Shown: positions 26,263 through 35,777 of the stretch, piece by piece
Layout: each line of letters begins with the position of its first letter
How positions within the stretch are numbered: position 1 is the stretch's first letter
Origin: CAZUGA01 sp964619885
GTDB taxonomy: Bacteria; Pseudomonadota; Gammaproteobacteria; Methylococcales; UBA1147
Length of the DNA stretch: 45,749 nt
Assembly: GCA_964619885.1 (NCBI GenBank)
Contig: CAZUGA010000038.1
Location: 1 to 45,749 of the forward strand
Direction of reading: 5' to 3'
Notes under the pieces: model-generated
Told to the model about the DNA's origin: nothing
What the model saw: the letters and a program-made list of their open reading frames with translations, nothing else
Databases searched by the model: none
Position numbers and translations under genes: made by a program

Positions 26263-27603
26263 GTGGAGCATATGACTGGCCCGGTTCAAAAGATCCCTCA
26301 TGAAGTCGCCGCCGTTTTAGATGCTTATCCGGATCCGGCAATTATTTTGGGTCTTGATTACCGCATTTTGGCATCCAATACTGAATATCAGCGAACCTAC
26401 GGTGACAGTACACCGATTCGCGGGCGCAGTTGTTACGAGGTCTCCCATGGAATCAAGGTTCCGTGCGAAAAAGCCGGTGAGTCCTGTCCGATGATGGACG
26501 TTCTTCAGTCGATGGAGCCGCGCCGCGTACTTCATGTCCATCACACGCCACGAGGAAATGAACATGTCGATGTTGAAGCGAGACCTGTTTTTAACGAAAA
26601 CGGCGAGATTTGCTATCTACTGGAAATTATGCGGAAAACGCGAGTTTCCAGTGCCACACCCAGTGATCATGGCTTGGTAGGCAATTCTCCTGGATTTATC
26701 AGAATGCTCGAACTCGCAAAACGGGTTGCCGATAGCAACGCATCAGTATTGTTGCTCGGTGGGTCAGGTACAGGTAAAGAGCTAGTTGCCAAGGCGATTC
26801 ATGACGAAAGCCGACGCCACAATAAAGCGTTTGTTCCTGTGGATTGCTCCAGCTTGACTGATACCCTGTTTGAAAGCGAACTTTTCGGTCACGAAAAAGG
26901 TGCCTTCACCGGTGCAACCAACCTAAAGATCGGTCTGGTTGAGGCGGCAGAAAGAGGAACGCTTTTTCTAGATGAAATAGGCGACGTACCACTGACATTG
27001 CAGGTAAAATTACTGCGTCTTCTGGAAAGTGCCAGTTATCGTCGGGTCGGCAATATAGAAGTCAGATCGGCTGATTTTCGCCTGATCTGTGCCACACACA
27101 GAAATCTCTCTAAAATGGTCAAAGATGGCGATTTTCGGGAAGATCTTTATTATCGTATCAGCCCCTTCCCTATTGAAATTCCTGCGCTTCGGGAGCGGCG
27201 AGATGATATCCCGCTTCTGATCGATAGTCTGTTGCAAAGACTCTCACATAGACCGGCAACCCCCAAAATCGATGCAGACGCATTAGATTGTCTTATGCAT
27301 TATGAATACCCTGGTAATATCCGGGAACTTAGAAATATCGTTGAGCGTGCTCTGCTCTTGGCCGACGGTGAGTGCATAACGTGTAACGAACTACCCAATG
27401 ACCTTCTGAAATCGGTATCTGAACAATTCAAAACACCACCGAGGCAATCCGACGAAATTATTCCGCTGAAGGAAATGGAGCAGCATTATCTGCTTTCAGC
27501 TGATAATCGGCATAAAGGAGACCGGAAATCGTTATCAAAAAAGCTGGGTATTAGCGAGAGTACCCTTTATAGAAAACTGAAGGATTTGTATGATGCTAGA
27601 TGA
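26263..27603 (+). CDS. Sigma-54-dependent transcriptional activator with Cys-containing PAS domain
   Basis: 446 residues. The N-terminal PAS sensor (about 10-125) carries a Cys-rich loop, GRSCYEVSHGIKVPCEKAGESCPM, known in a subset of these regulators and suited to redox, metal or haem sensing. The AAA+ domain has Walker A GGSGTGKE, the sigma-54 contact loop KGAFTGA, Walker B TLFLDEIGD and the arginine-bearing RRVGNIEVRSADFRLICATHR region. A Fis-type helix-turn-helix closes the protein (KSLSKKLGISESTLYRKLKDL). The GTG at 26263 and the ATG at 26272 are both possible starts; neither has an ideal ribosome site. The target is not evident. The divergent small membrane peptide is the nearest candidate. 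Confidence 0.93.
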   Translation: MEHMTGPVQKIPHEVAAVLDAYPDPAIILGLDYRILASNTEYQRTYGDSTPIRGRSCYEVSHGIKVPCEKAGESCPMMDVLQSMEPRRVLHVHHTPRGNEHVDVEARPVFNENGEICYLLEIMRKTRVSSATPSDHGLVGNSPGFIRMLELAKRVADSNASVLLLGGSGTGKELVAKAIHDESRRHNKAFVPVDCSSLTDTLFESELFGHEKGAFTGATNLKIGLVEAAERGTLFLDEIGDVPLTLQVKLLRLLESASYRRVGNIEVRSADFRLICATHRNLSKMVKDGDFREDLYYRISPFPIEIPALRERRDDIPLLIDSLLQRLSHRPATPKIDADALDCLMHYEYPGNIRELRNIVERALLLADGECITCNELPNDLLKSVSEQFKTPPRQSDEIIPLKEMEQHYLLSADNRHKGDRKSLSKKLGISESTLYRKLKDLYDAR

Positions 27604-27779
27604 ATATTGGTTCTCCTATCCCTCCAACATAGGGGGAAGTTGAAAAATAATGTCTTTAGATTATTCCATTTTTTCCAAATCCAATGGAGTTTGCATTTAG
27701 CTCGAAAATTCAATCGCGCATAGCAACCGACTTTGATCGTAAGTTTTTTCGGTGTGGGAAACGTTTCTGAGTCAGCCTT

Positions 27780-30746
27780 TCACGAGCTTGACCAGGAATT
27801 CTCTAACTGATCATAGACTCGCTGGCACCGCTCATACAGTTCTTGAAGCTCTGGAACCGAATCAAACGACCGCACCAAACCCTCGAATTCACACCCGGGC
27901 ATAATTAACAATGTGAGTTCTTGCGATGCCATATGGTCAAGGACGTTATACTTTTTTGCGGAAACCAAGTAATAAAGGTAATGTACGGCACGAATCACGA
28001 ACATCGGATGGTTAAATGTGTCCAACACCGGTGTCAGGAGCGCTCTTTGCAATGCACGTGACCGATCATCCAATGAAAATCGATTATCAACGGTACTCGA
28101 AATGATGGGCAAAGCGATTGACGTATGCTCTTCTCCGAAACCGAGATTCGGTAAAGACCCTGAAGGTTCCGGTGCCCCAAACAAGGCGGCAAAAGCTTTT
28201 TGATAGCACCAGGCAAGACTTGATACCACCGGGTCGTCTAACTTAGTTTTATTAGAACTGGAGAGTTCCTTGAGCTTAGGCAATAGGTAACGCCGTAAAT
28301 CGCTACGCGCGGTATCCTCTTCGTCATCGACGAGCAATCGATAGCCTAATCCTCCGATGAGTATAATACGAGAAAGTCCATCTAGATTTTGCAGTTCATC
28401 CAATAAATGCTGGATCGCTTGAGGTTCGATCGGAGTCGTGGTCCAAGATAAAAAACCGATTAAGTTCCCGGTGATGTAGCGCTGGTCTGTGTTCCGCCAA
28501 GTATCCAATGCACCTTTAACGTGATCGTTGGAAATCGATTCTCCCTGGTACAATTCGCCGGCCATGCGGTAGATTCCTGAATACATTTTGGCATTCGCCA
28601 ACTCGTTGAAGCAATGTCCCCTGATTGAATCGATAAAGAATTTTGCGACTAATAGTTCCTGCCAGGTTCGGTGGATGAATCTGAACCGACCCGGACCTGT
28701 TGAAATAAAAACGGTTCGTTTTAATAAGGTACTTCGGATCTGTTTATTTTCCAGCAACGAACAACCGGCACGTAAATCGTGACTGACCCTTGTGTGATCC
28801 GATCTCTCGGCAAGCAACTGCAACCGCTGCCTAAGTACCTCAGATTCCTGAACCACTTCATCCAGACTAATATCTCCCCGTGATTTATAGAACAATAACC
28901 AAGCAATGATTCCAAGGGACGTAAATAGATGCTCTAGCTCAGCGAGGCTACCCCCCGCAAGTCGGATACCCACTAATTGGGTTTCAATCAAATAATTCTC
29001 TATCACTTCGGATAATATTTTGGTTTGAGTCATCGCCTGGTTTGTCGATTGGTCATCAACCGACGGTTGGTAATGCGAAAGCACTAACGGCGTCATTATC
29101 TGCTCAATAACCGGGGTATCACGAATCGAGGATAACCATTCACCGCTGTGTGGAAATTGCTCTATCGCTTGCTCGAAGGAAAGCGAAAGGATTTCGAAAA
29201 TCGCATTCGGATTACGAATTAAGGTTGGTAATCCCTGGGTATCCTTGCGGACGCTAACGATCACTTTAAATTGGTTATTCGCTGCATAACGGTCAACCAC
29301 TCGGTGTAAAACATCGGCGAAGGTGGAAAATCCAATTTCCGGATGATTGACCAGGAAATCATCAACTCCATCGATGATGACGACAACCGGATCCTGCTGG
29401 AATTTTTGCTCCAGCCACTGAATAGTGGTGGTATCGTTGAAAGATAATGAATGCGCCCATTGGAGCCACCAGGTCCACATACTTTCCCAGGAATACGTTG
29501 CGGCTGAATGTGATGAAATAGTCGCCTGTTGCAGAGGCACAAACAAGGGTAAGGGAAAAGTTCGCGGATCGGCCAAAAAGCGGCAGCTTAATTGCCCGGC
29601 CAGTGCGCGCATTACAGCAGATTTCCCAACGCCGGCGGAACCCGTTAGCAGTAATTGTTTTGGTCCAGCCCGGCCTTGCGATACGACCGCTTGTAAACGA
29701 TCGCAAACCAATTGCTGGCTGCCGGCGATACCATTTACGGTTCGGTCAATGGATTCTTGGGAACCTCTCGAGCCACGAATACCGATCAGCGACGAAATCG
29801 ACGCAGCCGCGTTAACCTCATTGATTCGGGCCAAGGTTTTAACTGCGATCGCAAGCGAGACATCGGTGGGATACCTCTTAATGATTTCGGCAACGATACC
29901 AACGATAGGCCCCTTCGACCGATTCGGAATTTTCACGGATTTGTGTGTACCACGCACAAAGATTTGTTCAATCGATGGATCACTGGCCGCCACCGATTGA
30001 TCGGATTCAGCACAAATTTCATTGATGACCGGTGTCGGTAAGCCGGCATTCTTGGATTCTTGCAAATAGCGTTGGAATCGATTTTCCATCCGTATCAACC
30101 ATCGATTTTTCCTGCGCAAACTGGTAATCATCCGATTTCTTCCCCAGTCTTTCTCTCCCTGGGTCAGGAGTTTAACCAGTAACAACCAAGGTGCGGACAG
30201 CAAATAAAAAAGTGGATAAACGATGCAACTCAGTAGGTTCATAGCCCTCGTACCACCTTCATGAGGAACAGCGATATTGACGATCCTGCGGGTACGCGTC
30301 CAAACCGGCATTGAAGATGAGATGTCGAATTGCGCTGTTTGTTCGTTCCGATCAATAGATACAAAGCTCTGGTTGAGCAAGTGTTTGACTACAAGCCCAC
30401 CGGAACTGTGAGTTACAAATATAAGATTACTGTATTCGGCGAATTCGGTTTCCAACCAGGTTTGCAGGTGATAGGTAGCCTGGGCAATACTGCTTCTTTC
30501 CCAGAATTTTGAGGGGTAGGCGAAAGAAATAACATCGATATCCATCCCGGCGTTTTCCAGAACCCAACGTGGCATTTCCCCCCAGGTTGCTCCCGCATCA
30601 CCAAATAGTCCGTGGACATAGACGACCAGACAAAGGGATGATGGGTTGACCGACGTGCTCCGCTTCGAGGAATGAATAAGACCGTAACGGCTTTTTGTCT
30701 GCCAGAATTCTCTCCTCTGGCCTGGAGCTGATTCAACTATTGACAT
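27780..30746 (-). CDS. Alpha/beta-hydrolase (SERAC1/lipase-like)-STAND NTPase fusion, possible defence protein
   Basis: 988 residues from the ATG at 30746. Residues about 35-280 form an esterase/lipase-like domain with LVVYVHGLFGDAGATW, nucleophile motif THSSGG (Ser about 114) and a possible catalytic His in GTHKSVKIP (about 268). A hydrophobic insert at about 169-193 could dip into a membrane. Next comes a NACHT/STAND ATPase with P-loop GSAGVGKS (about 369-376), Walker B VVVIIDGVDDF (about 454-464) and VIVSVRKD. The last about 380 residues are helical, without clear repeats, and probably sense a ligand. Such effector-STAND-sensor layouts are typical of anti-phage proteins, but that role is inferred. 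A TTG at 30803 would add 19 residues and overlap the upstream gene; the ATG leaves a 26-nt gap. Confidence 0.85.
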   Translation of the reverse strand: MSIVESAPGQRREFWQTKSRYGLIHSSKRSTSVNPSSLCLVVYVHGLFGDAGATWGEMPRWVLENAGMDIDVISFAYPSKFWERSSIAQATYHLQTWLETEFAEYSNLIFVTHSSGGLVVKHLLNQSFVSIDRNEQTAQFDISSSMPVWTRTRRIVNIAVPHEGGTRAMNLLSCIVYPLFYLLSAPWLLLVKLLTQGEKDWGRNRMITSLRRKNRWLIRMENRFQRYLQESKNAGLPTPVINEICAESDQSVAASDPSIEQIFVRGTHKSVKIPNRSKGPIVGIVAEIIKRYPTDVSLAIAVKTLARINEVNAAASISSLIGIRGSRGSQESIDRTVNGIAGSQQLVCDRLQAVVSQGRAGPKQLLLTGSAGVGKSAVMRALAGQLSCRFLADPRTFPLPLFVPLQQATISSHSAATYSWESMWTWWLQWAHSLSFNDTTTIQWLEQKFQQDPVVVIIDGVDDFLVNHPEIGFSTFADVLHRVVDRYAANNQFKVIVSVRKDTQGLPTLIRNPNAIFEILSLSFEQAIEQFPHSGEWLSSIRDTPVIEQIMTPLVLSHYQPSVDDQSTNQAMTQTKILSEVIENYLIETQLVGIRLAGGSLAELEHLFTSLGIIAWLLFYKSRGDISLDEVVQESEVLRQRLQLLAERSDHTRVSHDLRAGCSLLENKQIRSTLLKRTVFISTGPGRFRFIHRTWQELLVAKFFIDSIRGHCFNELANAKMYSGIYRMAGELYQGESISNDHVKGALDTWRNTDQRYITGNLIGFLSWTTTPIEPQAIQHLLDELQNLDGLSRIILIGGLGYRLLVDDEEDTARSDLRRYLLPKLKELSSSNKTKLDDPVVSSLAWCYQKAFAALFGAPEPSGSLPNLGFGEEHTSIALPIISSTVDNRFSLDDRSRALQRALLTPVLDTFNHPMFVIRAVHYLYYLVSAKKYNVLDHMASQELTLLIMPGCEFEGLVRSFDSVPELQELYERCQRVYDQLENSWSSS

Positions 30747-30771
30747 ATCCTGCCATATTGTCGGTTTGACA

Positions 30772-31686
30772 CTAGAATCGATACCCGCCACCGAAGCCGG
30801 CAAAGACGTCTTCAGCGCCTTTGGTTAGGCCCTCTCCAAAACGCAGATCCAGAACAAAACTCTCAGTAAAATAATAATCCGCTCCGAGGTTGAAAAAAAT
30901 CTGGGTATTGTTGACTTCCGGTCCATGACTGAAGAACCCAAAAAACTCTGTATACACGGTAATATCCTCAGTCGCTTCAAAACCCAACGCGATCGATTGA
31001 CTCAAGACGACAAAATCACTTTCTGACGCAATTTCAGGAAGCAATGCAAAATCACCGAGGCCATTGCTGCTAAAACCTGTTGATCCGTAGATTTCCATGA
31101 CTTCCGTCAACCGCCAACCGTAGACGTAGTCAAAGCCGAATTCGACTCGTGTCGTACTCCAGGCCTCGCCGCCGGTCGGTACAGCCATTCTCAGCTCCAA
31201 TGCAGACTCCGGGATCCAGCACGATTGATCCGTGGTTCGAACCTTCAACCCCAGGCGGGTATCTTCACTACCGGATAGGGATTCGCCCTCGCCACCAAAA
31301 CGCCAGACATGATTCCAACGCGCGCGAAACTCGATATTTTCTGTAATGCCGACGCGCAACATTAATTCGGGTCCGGTATGCGTTTCTTCCTTTTCGCCAT
31401 CCTCTTCGTCATAAAAGTAAGTATAACCGGCTTCAAACTGTGCGATGCCCTGTCCCACGGTTTCCGTTGATTGGGTGAAATCATGACGGTCCGTTTCGAT
31501 TCGTTGCGGTTTTTCAGTTTCGTCGATTACGCGGTCACCTGAAACAAAATCGTCCAGAAAAGGAGATTTTAGTTCGGTATCGCCGCAATTGAAAAGTGTG
31601 TTCGTTTCTGCTGTGCAATTTGAAATGATAGAAAGGAACACGGCAACATTTACTGCCATTCGTTTAAAAATGAGTCGGGCTATCAT
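30772..31686 (-). CDS. Outer-membrane beta-barrel protein of the MetA/transporter-like family (PF13557 type)
   Basis: 304 residues. A signal peptide (about 1-26) precedes alternating amphipathic strands: QFEAGYTYFYDEE, RVGITENIEFRARWNH, RVEFGFDYVYGWRL and QIFFNLGADYYFTESF. It ends FAGFGGGYRF with a C-terminal Phe as in outer-membrane barrels. The layout agrees with the 'meta-pathway phenol degradation'/transporter family, whose true role is poorly known. It lies 26 nt upstream of the hydrolase-STAND gene on the same strand and about 120 nt after the DUF1264 lipoprotein gene, so the three could share a transcript. Confidence 0.8.
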   Translation of the reverse strand: MIARLIFKRMAVNVAVFLSIISNCTAETNTLFNCGDTELKSPFLDDFVSGDRVIDETEKPQRIETDRHDFTQSTETVGQGIAQFEAGYTYFYDEEDGEKEETHTGPELMLRVGITENIEFRARWNHVWRFGGEGESLSGSEDTRLGLKVRTTDQSCWIPESALELRMAVPTGGEAWSTTRVEFGFDYVYGWRLTEVMEIYGSTGFSSNGLGDFALLPEIASESDFVVLSQSIALGFEATEDITVYTEFFGFFSHGPEVNNTQIFFNLGADYYFTESFVLDLRFGEGLTKGAEDVFAGFGGGYRF

Positions 31687-31806
31687 TACTTTGAAAAGGT
31701 TAATTGGAACAGGAGTTGCTCAGACCGAAAAACTAATAACTTGTGGAAATACGGGGACTTCTCAAGCCCCCGTATCCGTCCTCAACAGGATCATTTAACG
31801 ATTTTA

Positions 31807-32403
31807 TCAGTCCTGTTCCGGCATATCCTGCACGATTAAGACATGCGGTTCCCCAAGCGGAAATTTGTCTCCCAGCTTTTGAAAATACATGACTTTTCCG
31901 TAGGTTTCATTAATAGCAGGGATCAATTTGGCGGCTTCGTCACCGGTCAGATCAGGCAAGGACGCCTTCGCCCTGGGAATTTCAGATTTATGATAATGCC
32001 AATATTTCTTTTCTTCTTCCGGTAGTGTGTTGTACTGCTCTGCGGTAATAATGTACTCAAACCCAATCGGTTTATCCTGATCTTTCATTCCGGTAGGAAA
32101 CATCAGGCAAATCAGGGTGCCATCGTCATAGGCCTTGCAATGATGATGGACGATAATCTGCAGTTTGGGATCGTGAACCGAATCGGTGTCCGGCATGATA
32201 TGGCGAATCGCCTGAATGTGCAGGTCGTTAAATCCGAGATGATTCGGATATTCCTTTTGCCGCGGGTTAAACGTTTCGTTATATAACTTAGGTGCATCAG
32301 CTACCGGACTCTTTATTTCGGCCTCAGTGCTTGCTGCAGTCGCACAACCGATTAAAAATAGAAGAACTAAATTTGCAAAAACAAGTGTCGTTCGTTTAAA
32401 CAT
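31807..32403 (-). CDS. DUF1264 (OBAP-like) lipoprotein
   Basis: 198 residues. An N-terminal lipoprotein signal with lipobox FLIGC (Cys near residue 19) predicts anchoring in a membrane. The body carries DUF1264/oil-body-associated-protein family features: HIQAIRHIMPD near the start, HHHCKAYDDGTLICLMFP, IGFEYIITAEQYNTLPEEEKKYWHYHKSEI, and KFPLGEPHVLIVQDMPEQD at the end. The function of this family in bacteria is unknown; the conserved His/Cys suggest possible metal or haem binding. A good ribosome site (AGGGG) precedes the ATG. Confidence 0.85.
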   Translation of the reverse strand: MFKRTTLVFANLVLLFLIGCATAASTEAEIKSPVADAPKLYNETFNPRQKEYPNHLGFNDLHIQAIRHIMPDTDSVHDPKLQIIVHHHCKAYDDGTLICLMFPTGMKDQDKPIGFEYIITAEQYNTLPEEEKKYWHYHKSEIPRAKASLPDLTGDEAAKLIPAINETYGKVMYFQKLGDKFPLGEPHVLIVQDMPEQD

Positions 32404-32582
32404 CGTATACCCCTTATAAAGTTAAGTTTTATGCCGAATCGGACCGCTGGTATGCAAAAATAGGTATGTCACCCCTTCAACTGGATCCGACAGGCATAAG
32501 TATATATCATATAGTTATATTCTTATAATATTTTGTTACTATAAAGACGCCCTTTCATATTCTTATTTGGAATGATTACACG

Positions 32583-33248
32583 ATGAATACATTTTTCAGG
32601 TTCCTTTTTACGGGTTTCATTGTTATCACAAACAGCGCGATTGCCGAACCAAATAAGCAAAGTTTAGCGGTGTCGTTTTCAACGGCCGACCAGGGCTCGA
32701 TTCACGCCTTGCTCGGTGGCGATGGAACCCGTGGCGTGGTATTGGCGCATGGGGCGATCTTTAATAAAGAAAGCTGGGAAGATTTCACGAAATTGCTCGT
32801 AGCCGAAGGCTTTCGTACGCTTTCACTGGACTTTCGCGGGTATGGCAAGTCAAAATCGGGAACCCAACCCGACGCATTGTTCGAAGATATTTTGGCCGGC
32901 GTTCGTTATCTGCACCAAATCGGTGTTAATCAGGTATCGGTCATCGGCGCGAGCATGGGTGGCGGCGCAGCCGCAGAAGCCGCAATTCAGTCAGCACCTG
33001 GTGAAATTGATAAATTAATCTTATTGTCTGCGGTTCCGGTTAAATATCCGGAACAGTTAAAAGGAAAACTTTTGTTTATTGCCGGTCGTTCGGAATCGCT
33101 GGCTTCGGTCGTCAAAAACCAATACGAACGAGCCCCGGACCCCAAAAAGTTAACACTGATAAAGACAAACGCCCATGCCCAGCATATTTTCAAGACCGAC
33201 CAAGCGGAAAAACTGAATCAGGCGATAATCGATTTTCTGGTCGAATGA
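32583..33248 (+). CDS. Secreted alpha/beta hydrolase
   Basis: 221 residues with an N-terminal signal peptide (about 1-21, ending AIA). The hydrolase core shows GVVLAHGAIFNKESW (oxyanion HG), SLDFRGYGKS, the nucleophile elbow VIGASMGGGAA (Ser about 122), and a likely catalytic His in TNAHAQHIF. The family includes dienelactone-hydrolase-like and acyl esterases; the substrate cannot be told. An AT-rich region of about 180 nt separates it from the divergent DUF1264 gene and should hold both promoters. Confidence 0.88.
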   Translation: MNTFFRFLFTGFIVITNSAIAEPNKQSLAVSFSTADQGSIHALLGGDGTRGVVLAHGAIFNKESWEDFTKLLVAEGFRTLSLDFRGYGKSKSGTQPDALFEDILAGVRYLHQIGVNQVSVIGASMGGGAAAEAAIQSAPGEIDKLILLSAVPVKYPEQLKGKLLFIAGRSESLASVVKNQYERAPDPKKLTLIKTNAHAQHIFKTDQAEKLNQAIIDFLVE

Positions 33249-33442
33249 AGCTAGTATTGCGAAATTTCCGGCGGTTGGCGTCAAAAAGAGCTTGCACGGA
33301 TAAATATAGCGGAAACTGACTCAACAAGGTGGTTGGTTGGACGACAGCCTTACAGCAACGGATTCGGCGAAGCGTTGGCTTGAATTAATCACAAATAACT
33401 CGATATCTTTATCATCGTAGACTCGCTAAAAATTGATTTGTC

Positions 33443-34738
33443 ATGGACAACACCAATAACGAAAAACTCACGCTTAGGGAAGTCACTGCCATGGGTATCG
33501 GCGGTATGGTCGGTGGTGGTATTTTTTCGGTACTGGGACTGGCAATAGCACAGGCGGGACACGCGGCGCCGATTGCCTTTGCGCTTGGCGGACTCATCGC
33601 GCTTTTAACTGGCCTTTCTTATGCACGATTGGGTCTGGCCTATCAGTCCAGCGGCGGTAGCTTTACGTTTATTGAACATGCTTTTTCCAACCGTAACGTT
33701 GCCGCCATGGGTGGCTGGTTACTGCTGGTCGGATACGTCGGTACGATGTCTCTGTATGCCTACACATTCGGCGTATACGGCAGTGCCATGCTGGGTGATG
33801 ACGGTTCTAACGTCGCGATGCAGCGCCTGTTGCAGACGTCGATTATGCTGACTTTTCTCGGAATCAATCTTTACGGTATCAAGGCCAGCGGTAGCAGTGA
33901 ACTATTGATTGTGACCGTCAAAGTAATTATCTTGTTTTTGTTTGCGGTAACCGGTTTGTTTTATGTCCAATCCGATCATATTCTGCCGGTGTTTAATCAG
34001 GGCTATACGGGCGTCATCATGGGCAGCGCTTTAATTTTCGTCGCCTATGAGGGTTTTGAGCTGATTCCCAATACGATCAATGAAATGGAGGATCCGCAAC
34101 GCAATCTGAAACCTGCGATTCTCTGGTCAATCGTCGTTACGATCGCGATTTATGTGCTGGTGTCCCTTGTTGCCGTCGGTAATTTACTGCCGGAAGAGAT
34201 CAGCCAATATCAAGAATATGCGCTGGCCATTGCCGCCAAGCCATTTTTGGGTCAGGCCGGATTTCAATTGATTGGTCTTGCGGCACTATTTTCCACAGCA
34301 TCGGCCATCAACGCCACGATGTTCGGCACTGCCCGTTTAGGTATGATTATGGCGTCGGAAAAAGCCTTACCCAGCGCTTTCGGATTCCGTAGAAAACGAG
34401 ACAACATTCCCTGGGTCAGCCTGATCGTCATCACCTGCCTGACCCTGGTTTTCGTGAATCTCGGCGACCTGGGGATCATCTCGTCGTTCGCCAGTTCAAC
34501 TTTCCTGCTGATCTTTGCACTGATTAATCTGTCCGCCTGGCGTTTGCGCAGACAAATATCCGGTTCCAGTCTGCTACCGCTTGCGGGGCTTGCATCATCA
34601 TTTTTTGCCTGGCTGGCACTGATCGCTTACCTGTGGAAAACGAGTATAGAGAATTTAATCTGGATCGGCGTGATCTACCTGACAGTCATCATCGCGGAAC
34701 TGTTGATTTGCCGCCGTTGCCTTTTTCGGGAACGGTAG
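33443..34738 (+). CDS. APC-superfamily amino acid permease
   Basis: 431 residues, nearly all hydrophobic, with about 12 transmembrane helices. The first helix has the signature GIGGMVGGGIFSVLGLA of amino acid-polyamine-organocation transporters, followed by GGLIALLTGLSYARLGLAYQSSGGSFTFIEHAF. Later segments include VAYEGFELIPNTINEMEDPQRNLKPAI. It imports or exchanges an amino acid or polyamine; the substrate is not predictable. There is no clear ribosome site. It may be transcribed with the hydrolase upstream, about 195 nt away, but that is uncertain. Confidence 0.93.
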   Translation: MDNTNNEKLTLREVTAMGIGGMVGGGIFSVLGLAIAQAGHAAPIAFALGGLIALLTGLSYARLGLAYQSSGGSFTFIEHAFSNRNVAAMGGWLLLVGYVGTMSLYAYTFGVYGSAMLGDDGSNVAMQRLLQTSIMLTFLGINLYGIKASGSSELLIVTVKVIILFLFAVTGLFYVQSDHILPVFNQGYTGVIMGSALIFVAYEGFELIPNTINEMEDPQRNLKPAILWSIVVTIAIYVLVSLVAVGNLLPEEISQYQEYALAIAAKPFLGQAGFQLIGLAALFSTASAINATMFGTARLGMIMASEKALPSAFGFRRKRDNIPWVSLIVITCLTLVFVNLGDLGIISSFASSTFLLIFALINLSAWRLRRQISGSSLLPLAGLASSFFAWLALIAYLWKTSIENLIWIGVIYLTVIIAELLICRRCLFRER

Positions 34739-34766
34739 GGGCTTCCAAGATATGAATGTGCAGGGG

Positions 34767-35267
34767 TTAGGGCAATTTTGCCGGCTGCGTGAATACGAAG
34801 TCACTGTTTCGGACTTTGGTGTGGCAGGCAAAGCACTCGCTTCCATCGTTGTCGTACGGTTTTAATTCCATGCCAACCCATCTTGCAAACCCCCACCCGC
34901 CAGTATTCGCATATTTATTGCTGTCCTTCACCATAAATTCAATATGAGAGACGGCACCTGGCACGATCGCATCCGGCCATTTGGCCAGCGTTCTGTCCTT
35001 CCAAACCAGTTTTGCAATCACTGAGCCTTCGGGCCATGTATTTGCGCTAGTTTTGCCAGTGTGCCGATGGGCCACCGAATTAGCCAGGATGGCGCGAATG
35101 GAATTTTTGTCCAGTCTGTGCGAAACCGAGAGCAATTTCCATGTTTTATAGTTCCTCGGCACCTCAATCCCATTTGCCGGAGCCGGTTTTTGACTGTCTG
35201 CCAGTAAACTGCCGGCAGCTAGCAGGCTCAATGCAATCAGCATAAATCCAGTATAACGATGCGCCAT
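34767..35267 (-). CDS. Cytochrome P460 family protein
   Basis: 166 residues with a signal peptide (about 1-23). One c-type haem motif, CFACH, lies at 145-149 close to the C-terminus, as in cytochrome P460. The segments ILANSVAHRHTGKTSANTWPEGSVIAKLVWK and NTGGWGFARW are family features, with a Lys in the place where P460 proteins cross-link to haem. P460 oxidises hydroxylamine with nitrite or NO chemistry, or acts as a peroxidase-like haem protein, in the periplasm. The strong ribosome site AAGGAG, 6 nt before ATG, fixes the start. The nitrogen theme fits nirK at the other end of the window, but they are far apart. Confidence 0.88.
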   Translation of the reverse strand: MAHRYTGFMLIALSLLAAGSLLADSQKPAPANGIEVPRNYKTWKLLSVSHRLDKNSIRAILANSVAHRHTGKTSANTWPEGSVIAKLVWKDRTLAKWPDAIVPGAVSHIEFMVKDSNKYANTGGWGFARWVGMELKPYDNDGSECFACHTKVRNSDFVFTQPAKLP

Positions 35268-35555
35268 AGAATTCTCCTTTAGTGTATTCTTTAGTATTCA
35301 GAGTGTTTGTAGTCCTCATCGGAACCTTATCCGACAACCGTCATCATAAAACCATACTGCTAATCACGGAACCATGAGTTGACAATTCGTTTTTGCAATA
35401 ACATGTGCCGGTACGTTCGAGCATCCTGGATCCCTGGACCAGGCGCCGCATTATCGTATCGGCACGACAGCAATTCCCCTTTTGACTATTCTGGTTCGTT
35501 ATTGAAGATTGAAATCTAGGACTGCAATTGATCATGAATCGAGATTTGAACGAAC

Positions 35556-35777
35556 TTAAGGATTTTCGAGGCCCGGGCTCGTTACGCTAGACAACGGCGA
35601 CCCATTATATTCGCCCGTTAGAGTTTTAAGGAAAGCTACTATTTTATGGATTTCATCCTGGGAAAAATGCTTTCCAACCTGAACTTCACCCATAATGAGA
35701 ACAGCCTCAGACAGATCTTTGGCCGAGCCATCGTGAAAATACGGGTATGTCAGCTCGACGTTACGCAATAGACTCAT
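35556..35777 (-). pseudogene. Remnant of a dihaem cytochrome c peroxidase/MauG-type protein (C-terminal end only)
   Basis: 73 codons read LLRNVELTYPYFHDGSAKDLSEAV, then KIVAFLKTLTGEYNGSP, matching the last part of dihaem peroxidases, including the final HDGS region. Both haem motifs are missing. It is not a copy of the intact gene at 40206-41363, since the matching segment there reads LRNIERTAPYMHDGS. A signal-like peptide in another frame (35761-35865) directly abuts it, suggesting one gene that lost its middle. The codons are still open and could be translated from an internal ATG, but no function is expected. Confidence 0.8.

Noticed and set aside
29425..30000. 191-codon open frame on the plus strand
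   Set aside because: It lies antisense inside the hydrolase-STAND gene, has no ribosome site or family motif, and the opposite strand codes clear domains.
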